Below the pieces are notes generated by a model that was given only the letters and a program-made list of their open reading frames with translations, searched no databases and was not told where the DNA came from. A stretch of DNA of 64,000 nt from Sesamum alatum. Lineage: Eukaryota > Streptophyta > Magnoliopsida > Lamiales > Pedaliaceae. The stretch is from the NCBI GenBank assembly GCA_034509735.1, contig JACGWO010000002.1, forward strand, positions 23,793,636 through 23,857,635, in the 5' to 3' direction. This document shows positions 44,402-56,849 of the stretch, piece by piece; within the stretch, counting starts at the first letter, position 1; every line of letters starts with the position of its first letter. Made by a program: the position numbers and the translations under genes.

Positions 44402-46630
44402 CCAGTTTGCGGTATAGGCCTACGATTTTGTGTGCGTTTAAAGTATGAAAACGTGTTTGGCATGATTTATTCAATTCTTGATGTTTTAATTATCAAGCAT
44501 GTCGTTTTCTTTCTTTTAATCATGTATGAATTTTGGTGCTGTTAGTTTCTTGTTTTCTTGGGAAACGGGGGGCATAAAAATAAAACGGAGGACAACGGCA
44601 CACGCGACCAGCCGGCGGCTGACCGCGCATGCAGGCAGAGGAGCCTGTGCGCCGCAGCCTCGCCAGGCGCACACAGCGCGCACGGATCCGGCCGGCATGC
44701 GCGCAACCGGACACCAGGCGCGGATGCATGGCCAAGGGAGCCCGCGCGCGCGCGCGCAAGGCCAATGCGTCGGAGCGCCTGCGCGGCCGGTGCGTGGCCA
44801 GGGAGGCCGCGCGTGCACGCGTGCATGAGGCAGCGCTGCCAGGCGCGCGCGCGCAGGCAGACAACGGAGTCTACGCGCGCGGGCGCATGACAGACACGCC
44901 TGATGGGCATGTGCGCGCGGTGGCGCAGTAGGATGCGCATGCAGGTGGCGCAACAGGATGGCGCGTGCGGGGGCAGAGGTGCATGCGCGCGGCAGCGTGC
45001 GCAACACAGCCGACCAGGCGCACGCGCGAGCAGGCAGAGGCCTGCGCACGCGCGCGCCCGGTCAGGCGTGCCTTGCACATGCGCGGACAGCAGGCTGGCC
45101 CTGTTGGCCTGTGTGCGCCGGCAGAACGCCGGCGGAAGCGGCGGCCGATTAACGTTTACGTTTTCTTGTTATTTAATTTTTTGGATAAATTTTGAAAAAT
45201 TTGTTTTATTTAATTCTGCATGTTTGCTTAAAGAACATTATTTGAAAGGTTGTTGTATTGGATTTGGAATCCCGGGGTATTACTCACCTTCAAATAATGA
45301 GGAAGGGTCTTCCTAAATGAGAAAGGTTATTGCCAATGTTGTACCATATTTTTCATACATAACTCGTTACTTTATCATGGGATGATGTGATTGGATATCT
45401 TGGATTATATGCATATGTTTTATGTGATTGGAAATCATGTAATTATGTGCGTTTATTGAGAATGGATGATCACGATCCCTAGACCAAATGTATGGTTTAA
45501 TTTGTGTTGGGCCTGTGTGCCTCTTTTGCTTTCTCCTTATCCTCTTCTAGTTGCCTTGGAATAATAAGGCATTCTACTCCCTCCTATTGTACTCCCCCCA
45601 GGTTTTCGCTGGGGTTTCTTTTTACATATATAATGAGAATAGTGTAGGAGTGAGATTTTTATTTTATGTATTTGGTGGAGATGAAGGATGGTCCACATGG
45701 AGAGCCCAGAATGGAGGATCCAAGGCGTTTTCATGGAGATTTGAAAGAGAAAAGAGACCAAGGCCCATCAGCATGTTGATCGGGTTGCTATTAAACGTAA
45801 TAGTGTAGGACCAACCCTAGATTGACCATAGATCCACTGCGGGCTCAGTGGGTCGCATAGGATACGGGCTCGTGATCATCCAATAGGGGCGTGCTAGGCT
45901 TTAATTTTTGCATTTGGCTTTTATGGTGAATGAATGGTTTATTTATCATATTACTGCTATGGGATGCAAACTTTAAATTACGCATTATGGATGAATGTGT
46001 ATATGTATGGGATCTCGATCATTTTCAACTCTCACTTGGTTGGACCAAAGTTCAAAATATTAGACCCTCGATAAATGGACAAGGACTCTAGGAGTTCGTC
46101 CATGCCTTCCAATCCATGACATAGTGAGGAAGCTAATTTAGGTCGATAGCGTAGTCTCACGAGTCGTGGCACGACTATCGTGCTTCAAAGAAGCTGCACT
46201 ATGTCATGAACGAAAAGTAGATTGCTATTACCTGTCTCACAAGTCGTGGAGGTAGCAGTGGGTCTATGATTCCGTTGATTGGGTCGGGTCTAACGCCCAA
46301 ATAACGTGATTCGCTTGGAGTCCTCAAGATCACGTGAAAAGGGTGAGGCAATTATCCTGGTAATCTCGTGGAACGAGAATGGTATGGTATATCTCCCACA
46401 GGATTCTTCCCATGCGAATCGTGAAAGTGGGGTATGGGGAAAATCGCTGTGGATCCCAAGCCCACTAGGAAAGGGTTTTCCCGAAAACAACGTTTGAGAG
46501 TATCGTGTTTTCGTATAAATAGTGGGAGCATTAAATGACTAAAGTCCAAGCATTTAATCATTTATTAGAACTTCCGTCTTTTTAAAATTCTGCTGATCGT
46601 AGTTCTGTTCTTTTAAATATAGATTTAAAA
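44402..46630 (+). other. Long non-coding leader of copia B
   Basis: Contains a 575-bp island of extreme GC content rich in GCGCGC (44,575-45,150), a block around 45,840 (CCACTGCGGGCTCAGTGGG) shared with A and C, and two copies of a GTCTCAC.AGTCGTGG palindrome at 46154 and 46234. Open frames in the GC island exist on both strands but look like a composition effect. Confidence 0.75.
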
Positions 46631-47430
46631 ATATCTAAGAACCCATTATCAACCATACTTGAGACCAACAAGTTTAATGGAACCAATTACAACGACTTGT
46701 TGTGCAATCTGAGGATAGTCCTAGATTACGAGAACCAAGGCTACGTCATGGACGAGCCGTTCCCTAGGACCTTGCCGGAAGGATCCACGCCAGAAGAACG
46801 TGAGACGTTCGAGACTTGGCATAAGGATAATCGGAATGTCCATAGCATCATACTTGCCTCTATGATGAATGAAATTCAGAAGCAGTATGAAAGGCTAGAC
46901 GATGTCCCTTCCATTATGGCTCGCCTGAAGGATTGCTATGCAGTCCCGGATCGACATACTAGGTATGTCGCGACGAAGGCAATCTTTGGAACTAAAATGA
47001 CCGAAGGGTCCTCTGTACAAGAGCATGGGGTCAAGATGCTTACCTTGGTGGTGGAAAAGCTTGAGGACCTCAAGGCAGGGCTCGATAACGAGACGTACAT
47101 GATGTGATCCTTCAATCTCTCCCACCCTCCTTCGACCAATTCATTGTTAGCTACAACATGAACACACTTGAGAAGGGCATTCATGAGTTTATCAATATGT
47201 TGGTGCAATACGAGGCAACGATCAAAAAGTCTACGCCGTCGGTATTGTTTGGAGATGCTTCAACTTCCAAGACGAAAGGCAAGGGTGCCGGACGTTGGAA
47301 AAGGAAGAAGGGAAAGGAAAAGCCATCAAAGCAGCAACCAACACTAAGAGTATTCCCATTGCCAAAGTGGGGAGAGGCAAAGGAAAAGGGAAGGTTGACT
47401 CAAAGCAACAGTTGAGGGCATATGACATAT
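46631..47430 (+). pseudogene. Copia B gag, frame-broken
   Basis: The frame begins ATA TCT AAG AAC at 46631, where the sister element A has ATG TCT AAG AAT, so the start codon is lost. It encodes a UBN2-type copia gag: trp-his-lys-asp-asn-arg near 46,820, then arg-leu-asp-asp-val and his-thr-arg-tyr-val-ala-thr-lys-ala blocks. A one-base shift near 47,100 creates TGA 47105-47107. The reading continues in a second frame (leu-pro-pro-ser-phe-asp-gln-phe) and a third from about 47,295, leading to the zinc knuckle. Gag would form the particle that packages element RNA. Confidence 0.85.
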
Positions 47431-48190
47431 GTATCAATTGCCGTGAGAAAGGGCATTGGAAGAGGGATTGCCCCAAACTCCTCTCCAAACAAGGTATCTT
47501 TGTGATTGAGGTTAATATGGTTACTAACACTGCCTCTTGGGTATTGGATACCGGCTATGGAGCTCACATTTACAATGATTTGCAGGTGATGAAAAGAAGC
47601 AGAAAACTGAGTAGCGAGGATATGATCCTAAAGCTTGGGAATGGCAAGGCCATCTCGGCAGAAGCAGTAGGATCCTCCACTCTAGTAGTTAGTGATCGCA
47701 TTAGTATAGAATTAGAGCAAGTTTATTATGTACCTAGCATGATTAGAAACATCATTTCCATTCCGTTGTTAGACAATAGCGGATATGAGTCTATGATCAA
47801 TAAAAATTGCTTTTATATGATGAGGTGTGGCATTGCTCATCTGCTTAGTACGCTTAATAACGGTCTATATATCTTACAACAAACGAACTTCGTTCTAAAC
47901 GCTCAACACAAACGTAAAATAGATAATAACGGGAACGCACAACTGTGGCACGCAAGGCTAGGTCACATTTCCCAAGATAGGATGAAGAAATTGGTAGACT
48001 TAAAGAACCTAGAGGTAGGGGACTTGAGTGAGCTACCAACTTGCGAATCCTATCTTAAAGGGAAAATGACCAAGAAGCCCTTTGTAGGACAAAGCAGGCT
48101 TGCCACAGGTCTGTTGGACTTGGTCCATACAGACGTATGTGGACCACTAAGGACGCAGGTGGGTTCTCCTACTTCATAACCTTCACCGAT
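47430..48190 (+). pseudogene. Copia B zinc knuckle, protease, pre-integrase
   Basis: An uninterrupted frame carries the CCHC knuckle (cys-x2-cys-x4-his-x4-cys, 47430-47471) and the aspartic protease motif val-leu-asp-thr-gly (about 47,540). It then has the pre-integrase his-x-his zinc region with trp-his-ala-arg-leu-gly-his (about 47,946-47,966). It ends near his-thr-asp-val-cys-gly-pro (about 48,128), the first integrase aspartate. It stops at 48179 through a frameshift. The knuckle and protease active site look intact. Confidence 0.88.
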
Positions 48191-49201
48191 GATCATTCAC
48201 GGTATGGTTGTGTATACCTAATAAGGTACAAGTCTGAAGCTCTTGAGAGGTTTCAAGAATTCAGACTTGAAGTTGAGAATCAAACTGACTGCAAAATTAA
48301 AGTCCTGCGGTCAGACCGAGGCGGAGAGTACCTTAGTACTGAGTTCCTTAATTATCTTAAAGAAAATGGTATAATCTCTGAATGGACACCTCCTAGGACA
48401 CCACAGTTAAATGGGGTCTCTGAAAGGAGGAATCGAACCCTGTTGGACATGGTTCGATCCATGATGAGTTTTACCAAATTGCCCTTGTCCTTTTAGGGCT
48501 ACGCATTGGAGACTGCAACCAAGTTGTTAAATTTGGCGCCAACCAGCGTATTGACCCAAACGCCATATGAAATATGGCATGGCAAGCCTACATCCTACAA
48601 CTACTTGAAAGTGTGGGGTAGCCCCGCATACATTAAGAAGCTAGTGGGAGACAAGCTAGAATCAAAATCTAATTTATGCAGGTTCGTTGGATACCCCAAG
48701 GAAACTGCAGGTTATTATTTCTATGACCCCTTGGAACAAAAGGTATTTGTTTCAAGGAACGCAGTGTTCTTGGAACAAGGCTTTCTAGAGGATATCCAAC
48801 CTGATGAACTGATCCTTGAGGAGTTAAGTGATGGAAATCAGTCATCAGTGGAAGCCGCGGATTCCTTACTTAGAGGATTCAGGATAGATACCCAAAGGTC
48901 TGACCAACCTCGAGAAGTCCAACATACTAGGCATGAGGGACGACCTCAGGAAGGGCCAGCCTCGGTACCTGAACCGCCGGCTCCAATACAGTCAGCACCC
49001 ACAGTCACCACTGATGTTCCCGTTCTCCGTAGGTCAGCTAAAGAGTTACGACCTCCTATAAGATACGGCTTTCTAAACACGACCAGTCTATTGGATAAGG
49101 ATCTTAAGATATACGGGGAAGCGATGTCTGACATCGACTCCGGGAGATGGCTTGAGGCTATGAAAACCGAAATGGACTCCATGAATAAGAACCAAGTCTG
49201 A
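48137..49201 (+). pseudogene. Copia B integrase, frame-broken
   Basis: After the shift near 48,150 the integrase core continues: thr-phe-thr-asp-asp-his-ser-arg-tyr-gly, leu-arg-ser-asp-arg-gly-gly-glu-tyr with the second catalytic asp (about 48,315), and thr-pro-gln-leu-asn-gly-val-ser-glu with the catalytic glu (about 48,400-48,425). A TAG at 48494-48496 follows. The frame goes on through the C-terminal gly-lys-pro and phe-val-gly-tyr blocks and a low-complexity linker to a TGA at 49199-49201, at the entrance of RT. Confidence 0.88.
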
Positions 49202-50680
49202 ACACTTGTAGACCCGCCCAAAGGGGTTAAGACAGTTGGCTGTAAATGGGTCTATAAGCACAAACTTGGCATTGATGGAGAAGTCACAACCTTCAAGACT
49301 AGGCTAGTAGCAAAAGGGTACACTCAACGACCTGGGGTCAACTTTGAGGACACTTACTCGCCAGTAGCCATGGCTAAGTCCATTCGGATCCTGCTTGCCA
49401 TAGCAGCATGGTATGACTATGAGATATGGCAGATGGACGTGAAAAACGGCCTTCCTCAATGGTTTTATTGAGGAAGAGATCTACATGGATCAGCCGGAGG
49501 GTTTCACGGTGCCCGGAGAAGAACAGAAGGTCTGTCGTCTCCAAAAGTCCATCTATGGCCTCAAACAAGCATCCCGAAGTTGGAACATTCGATTTGGCGA
49601 AGTCATACCGAATGTTCCAACAAAAATGAATCCGACCCTTGTGTATATAAGAAGGTCAGTGGGAGCTCTATAGTGTTCCTAGTGCTTTATGTGGATGATA
49701 TTCTGCTCATAGGAAATGGTGTTAGAATGTTGGGTGACACAAAAGCATGGTTATCAACTCAGTTTTCCATGAAGGATTTGGGTGAAGCGTCCTACATTCT
49801 TGGCATCCAGATTGTCAGGGACAGATCTAAAAGAATGTTAGGACTAACCCAAAACTCGTATATGGAGAAAGTCCTCAAAAGGTTTCGAATGGACAACTCC
49901 AAACGAGGATTCCTTCCCATTAGGCATGGGATCAAGTTGTCCAAGAAACAGTCTCCACAGAGTGATGAGGAACTTGAAAAGATGAAAATCGTTCCCTATG
50001 CTTCTGCCGTAGGAAGCATCCAATATGCGGTCCACTGCACTAGACCTGACATCGGTTACGCCTTAAGCGTAACGAGCAGATATCAGTCCCGTGTACGAGA
50101 GGCACATTGGAATGCGGTCAAGGGCATCCTTAAGTACCTAAGGAGGACTAAGGAAATGTTCCTAGTCTATGGAAATGGAGAACTGATCCTGGAAGGCTTT
50201 AGCGATGCTAGCTTCCAGGCATATGACGATGATGCCAAGTCTCAATCAGGTTATGTATTCAGGCTCAATGTTGGAGTGGTAGCATGGAAAAGTTCCAAGC
50301 AAGAAACCGTTGCTAATTCCACCACTGAGGCCGAATACATAGCAGCTTCAGATGGTGCCAAAGAAGCGGTTTGGATGAGAAACTACATCCAAGAGTTGGG
50401 TGTGGTGCCTAGCATCGTCGAGCCCATTGTCATCTTTTGTGATAACAACGGAGCCATAGCGCAAGCAAAGGAATCGAGATCTCATCACTGATCGAAACAC
50501 ATTCTTAGACGCTACCACCTTCTAAGAGAAATTGTGGGAAGAGGTGACGTTCGGATGGACCAAGTCAACTCAGCAGACAACACAGCAGATCCGCTGAAAA
50601 AGCTTATGTCGCAGAGCGCTCATACGCAACATCTTGAGAAGATGGGGATTAGACATATGGGTGATTGGCTTTAAAGGTCA
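49202..50680 (+). pseudogene. Copia B reverse transcriptase and RNase H, frame-broken
   Basis: RT begins with cys-lys-trp-val-tyr-lys and lys-ala/thr-arg-leu-val-ala-lys-gly-tyr (about 49,230-49,325). It has a frameshift near 49,450 and another near 49,580-49,650. It then shows the catalytic tyr-val-asp-asp (49688-49699) and leu-gly-ile-gln. RNase H follows with ser-asp-ala-ser (about 50,200), thr-thr-glu-ala-glu-tyr-ile-ala (about 50,320) and asp-asn-asn-gly-ala. A shift at about 50,487 precedes the closing asn-ser-ala-asp-asn-thr-ala-asp-pro-leu motif. Catalytic residues are kept, but breaks abolish the polyprotein. Confidence 0.9.
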
Positions 50681-50690
50681 AGTGGGAGAT

Positions 50691-52676
50691 TGTTAGAATA
50701 GGTGACCATGTAGCCAATCTTGTTAGGCGAATTGTAACCTATGTCTGAACAATTTCGAAGTTTTAATAAAACCTTGATGAACAAGAAAGTGAAAATTCAT
50801 TTGGCGCATACTTTGTATGTGTTCACTTTATCTGCATTATAACTGTTCGCTACACAAACATAGCCCACAGACTGAAATCACATTTCGGGGACTGGGACTA
50901 CGCTTGGAGGTAGGTCCATGAAATCAGTTCCGCCGAATCAATCTGGAAATCTCCAAGTCAAGAAATCTCGAAAAATGGGTACCGAGATTCCACTTGAGAC
51001 TTGCACTAAGCATCTGCTGTCGTGTTTCATCGACGGGTGACGAGGGTCATCTAAGCAGAGTTAGTGGGTCGGCCTGCTAGGGAGCGGCTGACTGAGGTGA
51101 CTCGCGGGAACTATCTTACGAAGGACCTTGAGTAGGGTCGGCTAGGTATGACGTGAGTTCCCAGTTCCAACGGTACAGGTCAAGTCCTTTGACTTGAGGA
51201 ATTGCTGAGTTTACCTGTACATCGAGACTGTATCTTAGGTATGGTGAGAGATTGCCAAAATGCAGTTGAGTAGTCATAAGTCATGTCTAGTGCAGCCACC
51301 GTGTACAACGTGACAGTAGTTTCCAAGAAAGGATCTGTTTCCTGTCAAGGGTGTTGACAGTTGTGTCTCACAATACTCTATGTCTCGTCCCTAAAATCTG
51401 TGGCCACATTAACTGAACAAAAGGGAAGGTTTCCCTACGACGTTTGGTAAAGGACAGACTGACACTTAGGTCCAAAATGGGTACCTACATATCCGTGCCC
51501 TAGACCTTAAGTGGTGAGACCGTAGACGGAAGGATAGATGTACTGTTGAGCCTAAATGTTCATCCCCACGCATATTCACCTAGTATTTAGTGCTATGGAC
51601 CATTGCTAGAACGGCCACCCATGGCGACGGGCGGATTCTAGGAATCCAACCAAGTCTAGCTGAAGGTGAACCTAAAGAGTCACACACTATCCGCACACAC
51701 GACGTATTTAATTTGGAATTAAATATTTGGAGAAATAGAATGATTAAATTGGATTTAATCGGGTCCTTCTTTTCTTGGGAAGAAATTAATTCCTTTTATT
51801 AGATGAAAGGAATTTATCTAATAAATTAGATTTATTGAAAATTAATTTAATGGGCTCGAAATAAATATTTATATTTGATATATATTTATTTATTGCCTTT
51901 TGGATTATTTAAATGGGATTTAAATATTCCATTAAATTAATTAATGGTCGAGATTAAAGAGAGAAATCAATGGCTAGGATTGGTTTGACCAAGAAGCTAG
52001 ATGTTGACTAGGATTTGACTAGGTCAGATCCTATTTAAGGAGGATTCTTCAAAGAGTAGGAATTAGAAGAGGAATAGGATTCGTCCTCTATAAATACTCC
52101 TAAGTGTCCTCTTTGGAAAAGATGATAAAACTCCAAACACATACATACACACACCACCGCCGGCTCTCTCCCTCTCTCTCAGCCACTCCCTCTCGTCCTT
52201 CCCTCTATGTTCTTTTTGTGTTACATAATTGAACAATAGGAGGTTTGAGCTCGTTAATTAAATAGCATTTGATCAATCCATCCTCTCCAAATAATATATA
52301 CACTTGTTCTTTCGCTAGCATGAGCAGCAAGACACGTGGGCCAATTGCGTGTACGAATTAGAGGGTCTCCCATTCGAGATCTTGGAGCAAAATGGGGAAC
52401 AACGCGAGTAGCGCTTCGAAGACGAAAACGACAATCGATAGGTTTTCGGTTTAGTTTTCGCCCATTTTCTTTAAACCCTATGGCCTCCATGAAATTTTGT
52501 ATGTTTTTTATTATTCATGAGATACACCGAATGCCCGGGAGGTTCAAGGGAACATCCCTTGAACGTGTTTATTTTATCTCGTTTATGCATGTTTAAATTC
52601 TTGCAATTTTAATTATACCGCGCTTCCGCATTCGCGCTACTCCCGAGCCGGTCCACACGCCTTTGCTAGGCTTTCA
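50691..52676 (+). repeat. 3' LTR of copia B (1,986 bp)
   Basis: Aligns with 42408-44388 end to end, including the TATA box (52088-52097) and the GGCTTTCA end. tatga follows. Confidence 0.93.
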
Positions 52677-53958
52677 TATGATATTGGATATCATTTTTAA
52701 AAAATGCATTGGATGTATTTATTTGTTGGGCGTGTTTATATTTGATATAAATGTGTATTAATTGTTTATTGGATAAACAATGGGGATGGTCACAAAGCCC
52801 ATGGCCCTTATGTATGATTTTGTTTTTGTTGGGTGAGGCATGCGTGCCTCTTTTGTTTATTATTCTCTCTCTCTCTCGTTTTTAACCTTGAAATAATAAG
52901 GCCCTCTTTCCCCCTCTTTTTGTACTTCCTCCAACTTATGATTGAGGTTTCTTATTTAAGTTGTAATGAGTCTAGTTAGGTTGGTGAGGATTTATTTTTT
53001 GTAATAAGTTGTAAGGAAGCATTTCCATGGCGATGGAGGCCCAAGAAGAGGCCCGTTGGACGGAGCCCACGATGGAGAATCCAAAAGAATGAAGAGGTGT
53101 TACAAGGCCCATTAGAATGATAATGGGTTATAATTTTGTAATAGTGTAAGCTACCCTAGATTGACCATAGATCTACTACGGGCTCAGTGGATCACATAGG
53201 ATTGGGCTTGTGATCATCCAACAGGGGCGTGCTAGGCTTATTTTGCAAGTGGTGTATATTTTAATATTTGATATATGATGCGTTTGGAATGCATCCTTTA
53301 TATTCAATGTTAAAACTCGAGCATGCAAAACTTTCTTAATGATGAGGTCTCGGTCACTAATAAACTTAACTATCACTTGGAGTGGTCCAAGTAAATATTA
53401 CGCCCATTAATGGATTAAAAAGTCAAATGGTTTGATTTAAATCCAAGCCATCCATCCATAGCAATGTAGTGAGGAATCTACTTTCACCCATTCGTGGTCT
53501 CACGAGTCGTGGCACGTTTGGAATGGAAGAAAGCTGTGCAATTATTGTGAACAAAGGAATATGCTCCTATTTCCCTGTCTCACGAGTCGTGGGGGGCGAT
53601 AGTTGAGATATTCATTTGGTTGATGGGTCGGGCCTAACGCTAAGTAACATGATTCGCTTAGAGTCCTCGGGATTATGTGAAGAGGCGAGGCAAAATAACT
53701 TGGGGATCTCATTGGATGAGAATGGTATAGGTTACCTCCCACAAAGCCTTTTTCTGTGTGAATCGTAAAAGCGGGGCATGGACAATTGCGTTTGTGGACC
53801 TCAAGCCCACTAGGAAATGGTTTACCAGAACCCCATTTGAGAGTGATGGGCTTTCGCAGAAATAGTGGGAGGGGTTAATGACTAAAGACCAAGTCTTAAC
53901 TGGAACATAATATTACTATAATCTACTTAATGTTTTTCTGTTTATATTTTGAATGTAC
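52677..53958 (+). other. Copia A leader, second part
   Basis: Continues the leader interrupted at 42,407. It holds the shared GCGGGCTCAGTGGAT block (about 53,178) and two GTCTCACGAGTCGTGG copies at 53497 and 53577, the same 80-bp spacing as in copia B. Confidence 0.8.
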
Positions 53959-54765
53959 ATGTCTAAGAATCCACCAACGCCAATACTAAAGGCTAATAAT
54001 ATTTAATGGAACAAACTACAACGACTGGCTGCAAAATCTTAAGATAGTCTTAGATTTCGAGAACCCGACTTACATTCTGGATAAGGATCTTCCTCAGGCC
54101 TTGCCGGATGGGTCAATGCCTCAAGAATGCTTGGCGTTTGAGAACTTGCATGCTGACCACCGACAGGTCCGCAACATCGTACTGGCCTCGATGAGTAATG
54201 AGATCCAGAAGCTGTACGATAGGCTAGATGATGTTGGCTCGATTATGTTTTGTTTGCAAGATATCTATGCGGTCTCGGACCGGCATGTTAGATACGCTGC
54301 AACGAAGGCGTTCTTCGGAGCTAAGATGATAGAAGGGTCGTCTGTACAAGAGCATGGAGTGATGATGCTATCCCTTGTGGAGAAGCTCAAAGACCTCCAA
54401 ACTAAATTTTGAAAAAGAGACGTACATCAACGTGATCCTTTAGTCTCTTTCTACCTCCTTCGACTAATTTATTTTTGACTTGATAAATATGTTGGTCCAG
54501 TACGAGGCAACGATTGAATAATCTGCACCGGTGGTACTAGTGGGAGAGGCTTCTACCTCAGAAGTGAAAGGCGATGTCGGACACTGGAAGAGGAAGAAAT
54601 CTAAGATAACATCAGCCGCTGCTAGCACTTTGAGTGATCTTGTTACACTGCTGGGCGGAGGTAAAGGAAAGAGGAAGAGGGTTCGGCAGTCAAAGTCATA
54701 GATTCCAAACGATGTGTGCATTAACTACCGTGAAAACGAACATTGGAAGAGGGAGTGCCCTAAGC
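53959..54765 (+). pseudogene. Copia A gag remnant
   Basis: ATG 53959 starts met-ser-lys-asn-pro, the homologue of the B gag start, but TAA follows within about 15 codons. The best open part (54,101-54,412) matches the middle of the B gag (arg-leu-asp-asp-val; arg-his-val-arg-tyr-ala-ala-thr-lys-ala). A zinc knuckle follows at about 54,715-54,760, in which the second cysteine is tyrosine, so it could not bind zinc normally. Several shifts occur. Confidence 0.8.
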
Positions 54766-56849
54766 TCCTTTCCAATGAAGGTACATTTGAATTGAATACC
54801 AACATGATTATTGTTCTACTCTTTGGTATTGGATACCAGTTAATCACAATCTGCGAATGGTTTGCAGATGGTTATGAGTAGAAAGCCCAAACAGGTCCTA
54901 AGGTTTAGCGATGGTAAGGCCATTGCTGCAAAGACTAGGGACTAGTTAGGCTTAGCGTAGCAGTGCTCATGTTAGGATAGAGTTTGAAAGGAAATATGTA
55001 ACTTGGCATGATCGAAATATATTTTTATGTACTGTTGGACAATTATTAATTACATACGATTGATCAATAAAATTGCTTTATTTGACAAAGAATGACTATT
55101 CTTGTCTACTAGGTGGGATAGATAATTATCCTTAAACATTATCCCATAATTGGATTATAAGTACTCAAATGAAATGATTAAAATGGATAATCAAATAAAC
55201 TTACGAATTTGGCATCCATAAGCTAGGATGGTTTTTCCTTTAGTTAAGGACGAGGAAGTTGGAAGATTCAAAGAGTCTAGCGATAGACAATTTGAGCTGA
55301 TTAGCTTACAAGTCCTCTATGAGATGGAAAGACTGTAAGGCTTCTTTGTTGGACAAAGTGAGCTTGCCAAAAGTCTATCGAATTGGATCCATTTAGACAT
55401 TCGTAGGTCACTGAATACACAACACCAGAAGAGGGTTCACAAGTCTAAGGACCTTGGATAGGTTTGGGGAGTTAGACTTGGAGTGGTGAACCAAGCTGAT
55501 TGCAAATTTAAACCTCTCGATTAGATCGAAGGGCGTGTATTTAGTACGAGTTCTTGAATATCCAGATGAGAATGAAATTCTCACTCAGTGGAATTCTTCC
55601 TGTAAGGACCATGGTTGAACGGTCTCTGATAAGGGAGAAATCGAACCTTGTTAGACTTTGTTTGATCGGGGTTTCACTGGATTACCTTAAACCGTCTAGA
55701 CATGGACTTGAAAGGTTGCCAAGTTGAGAAACATGGCATTTTCTAATAGTCATGATCTAGTTGCCATATAGGATATGGTTTCGCAAGCCTGCATCCTACA
55801 AAGTCCTTGAGTACATGGGATGCTCCCACATACGTCAAGGGACTAGTGGGAGACAAATTAGACTAGGTGTCTGATTTGTGCAGGTTTAATGTGATTTGTG
55901 CAGTTTAATGTAGAATAATGCACACATCATTTGTAATTATATTGTTCCACTGACTATATTCTAGTCCTTCTAGGGATAACCAGAATACCTTAGTTACTTG
56001 AGAGGTATAGGTTTCTGGGCCTGTCCGGTCAATTGGATTATAATCCAAAAGATACAAGGAGAAGCGATGTTGGACATCGGGTTCGGGTCAATGGCTTAGA
56101 GCTATTGGATCCGTCATGAAATTTCAGACTGGGTTTGAAAGTTTGTATAACTGGAATATTCATTTTAACGAGTTCCTATGGAGTATGACTCGATTAGTAA
56201 CGGGCTTTAGGGTCAGTGGGAGGATAGTTTTGTTCCAAGTGTTTGGTGTGTAACATCTTATTCATTTGGAATGAATTTAAGATGTTAGGAAACACTGAAA
56301 CACGAGTGTTGTTCACGCAATTCTCCATGATAGGAATTGGATTCCTTTATACAGGGTTAAGTTGTTCAAGACTCAGTCACACAAGATTGATGAGTAAGCT
56401 TAGATGTTTGACATCCCCTACGTCTTTGCCTTAGGCAGCATGAAAATATTGTTCTTGCACTGGGCCTGATGTTGTGTATGCTTTGGGCACAACAACGGTT
56501 ATTGGGCTTGTGCCGAGAAGGCAGAAGACAGCTGTTGAGAATATCTTTAATACATGAATAAGGATTAAAGAAGTGTTCTTAATGCACGTTTTGTGGAGGG
56601 TTGATTCTGGAAAGCTATAACGATACTAGCTTCCAGAATCATGTGAATAATGTTTAGTCTCGATATGTATGTACATTTGGACTTAATGGTGAGTGCGGTG
56701 GCTTGAAAAGTTTTCAAATGGGATACCACGACATGTCATTATGAAATTTGAATGTATGGCGACTTTGGAAGTCATTTTTAGAAAGTGGTTTGGATTGAAA
56801 ACCGCATCCATAGGATGGATGTGGTGCCTAGCACGGTCGAGCCAGTAGT
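54766..56849 (+). pseudogene. Copia A pol remnants
   Basis: Scattered matches to the copia B pol sequence can be followed, for example gly-ser-leu-x-thr-lys (about 55,840) and a late stretch near 56,800 that parallels the end of the RNase H region (val-val-pro-ser in B). No open frame longer than about 60 codons is convincing. Compared with B about 1.5 kb of internal sequence is missing overall. Non-functional. Confidence 0.6.

Larger units (their letters stand above)
42408..52676 (+). mobile_element. Copia element B, full-length but frame-broken
   Basis: It has two LTRs of nearly equal length (1,981 and 1,986 bp) that start TGTTAGAATAGG and end GGCTTTCA. It also has a PBS, a 2.2-kb leader, gag, protease, integrase, RT and RNase H in the copia order, and a polypurine tract (GTCAAGTGGGAGAT) before the 3' LTR. 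Flanks tatgt and tatga match at 4 of 5. About eight differences occur between the LTRs over the first 185 bp. It is the innermost element of the nest and so the youngest insertion. Confidence 0.92.

Noticed and set aside
44516..45316. Several overlapping arg/ala-rich open frames of 100-178 codons on both strands
   Set aside because: They lie in the GC-extreme copia leader, where stop codons are rare in every frame; no start context, family or frame preference supports coding.
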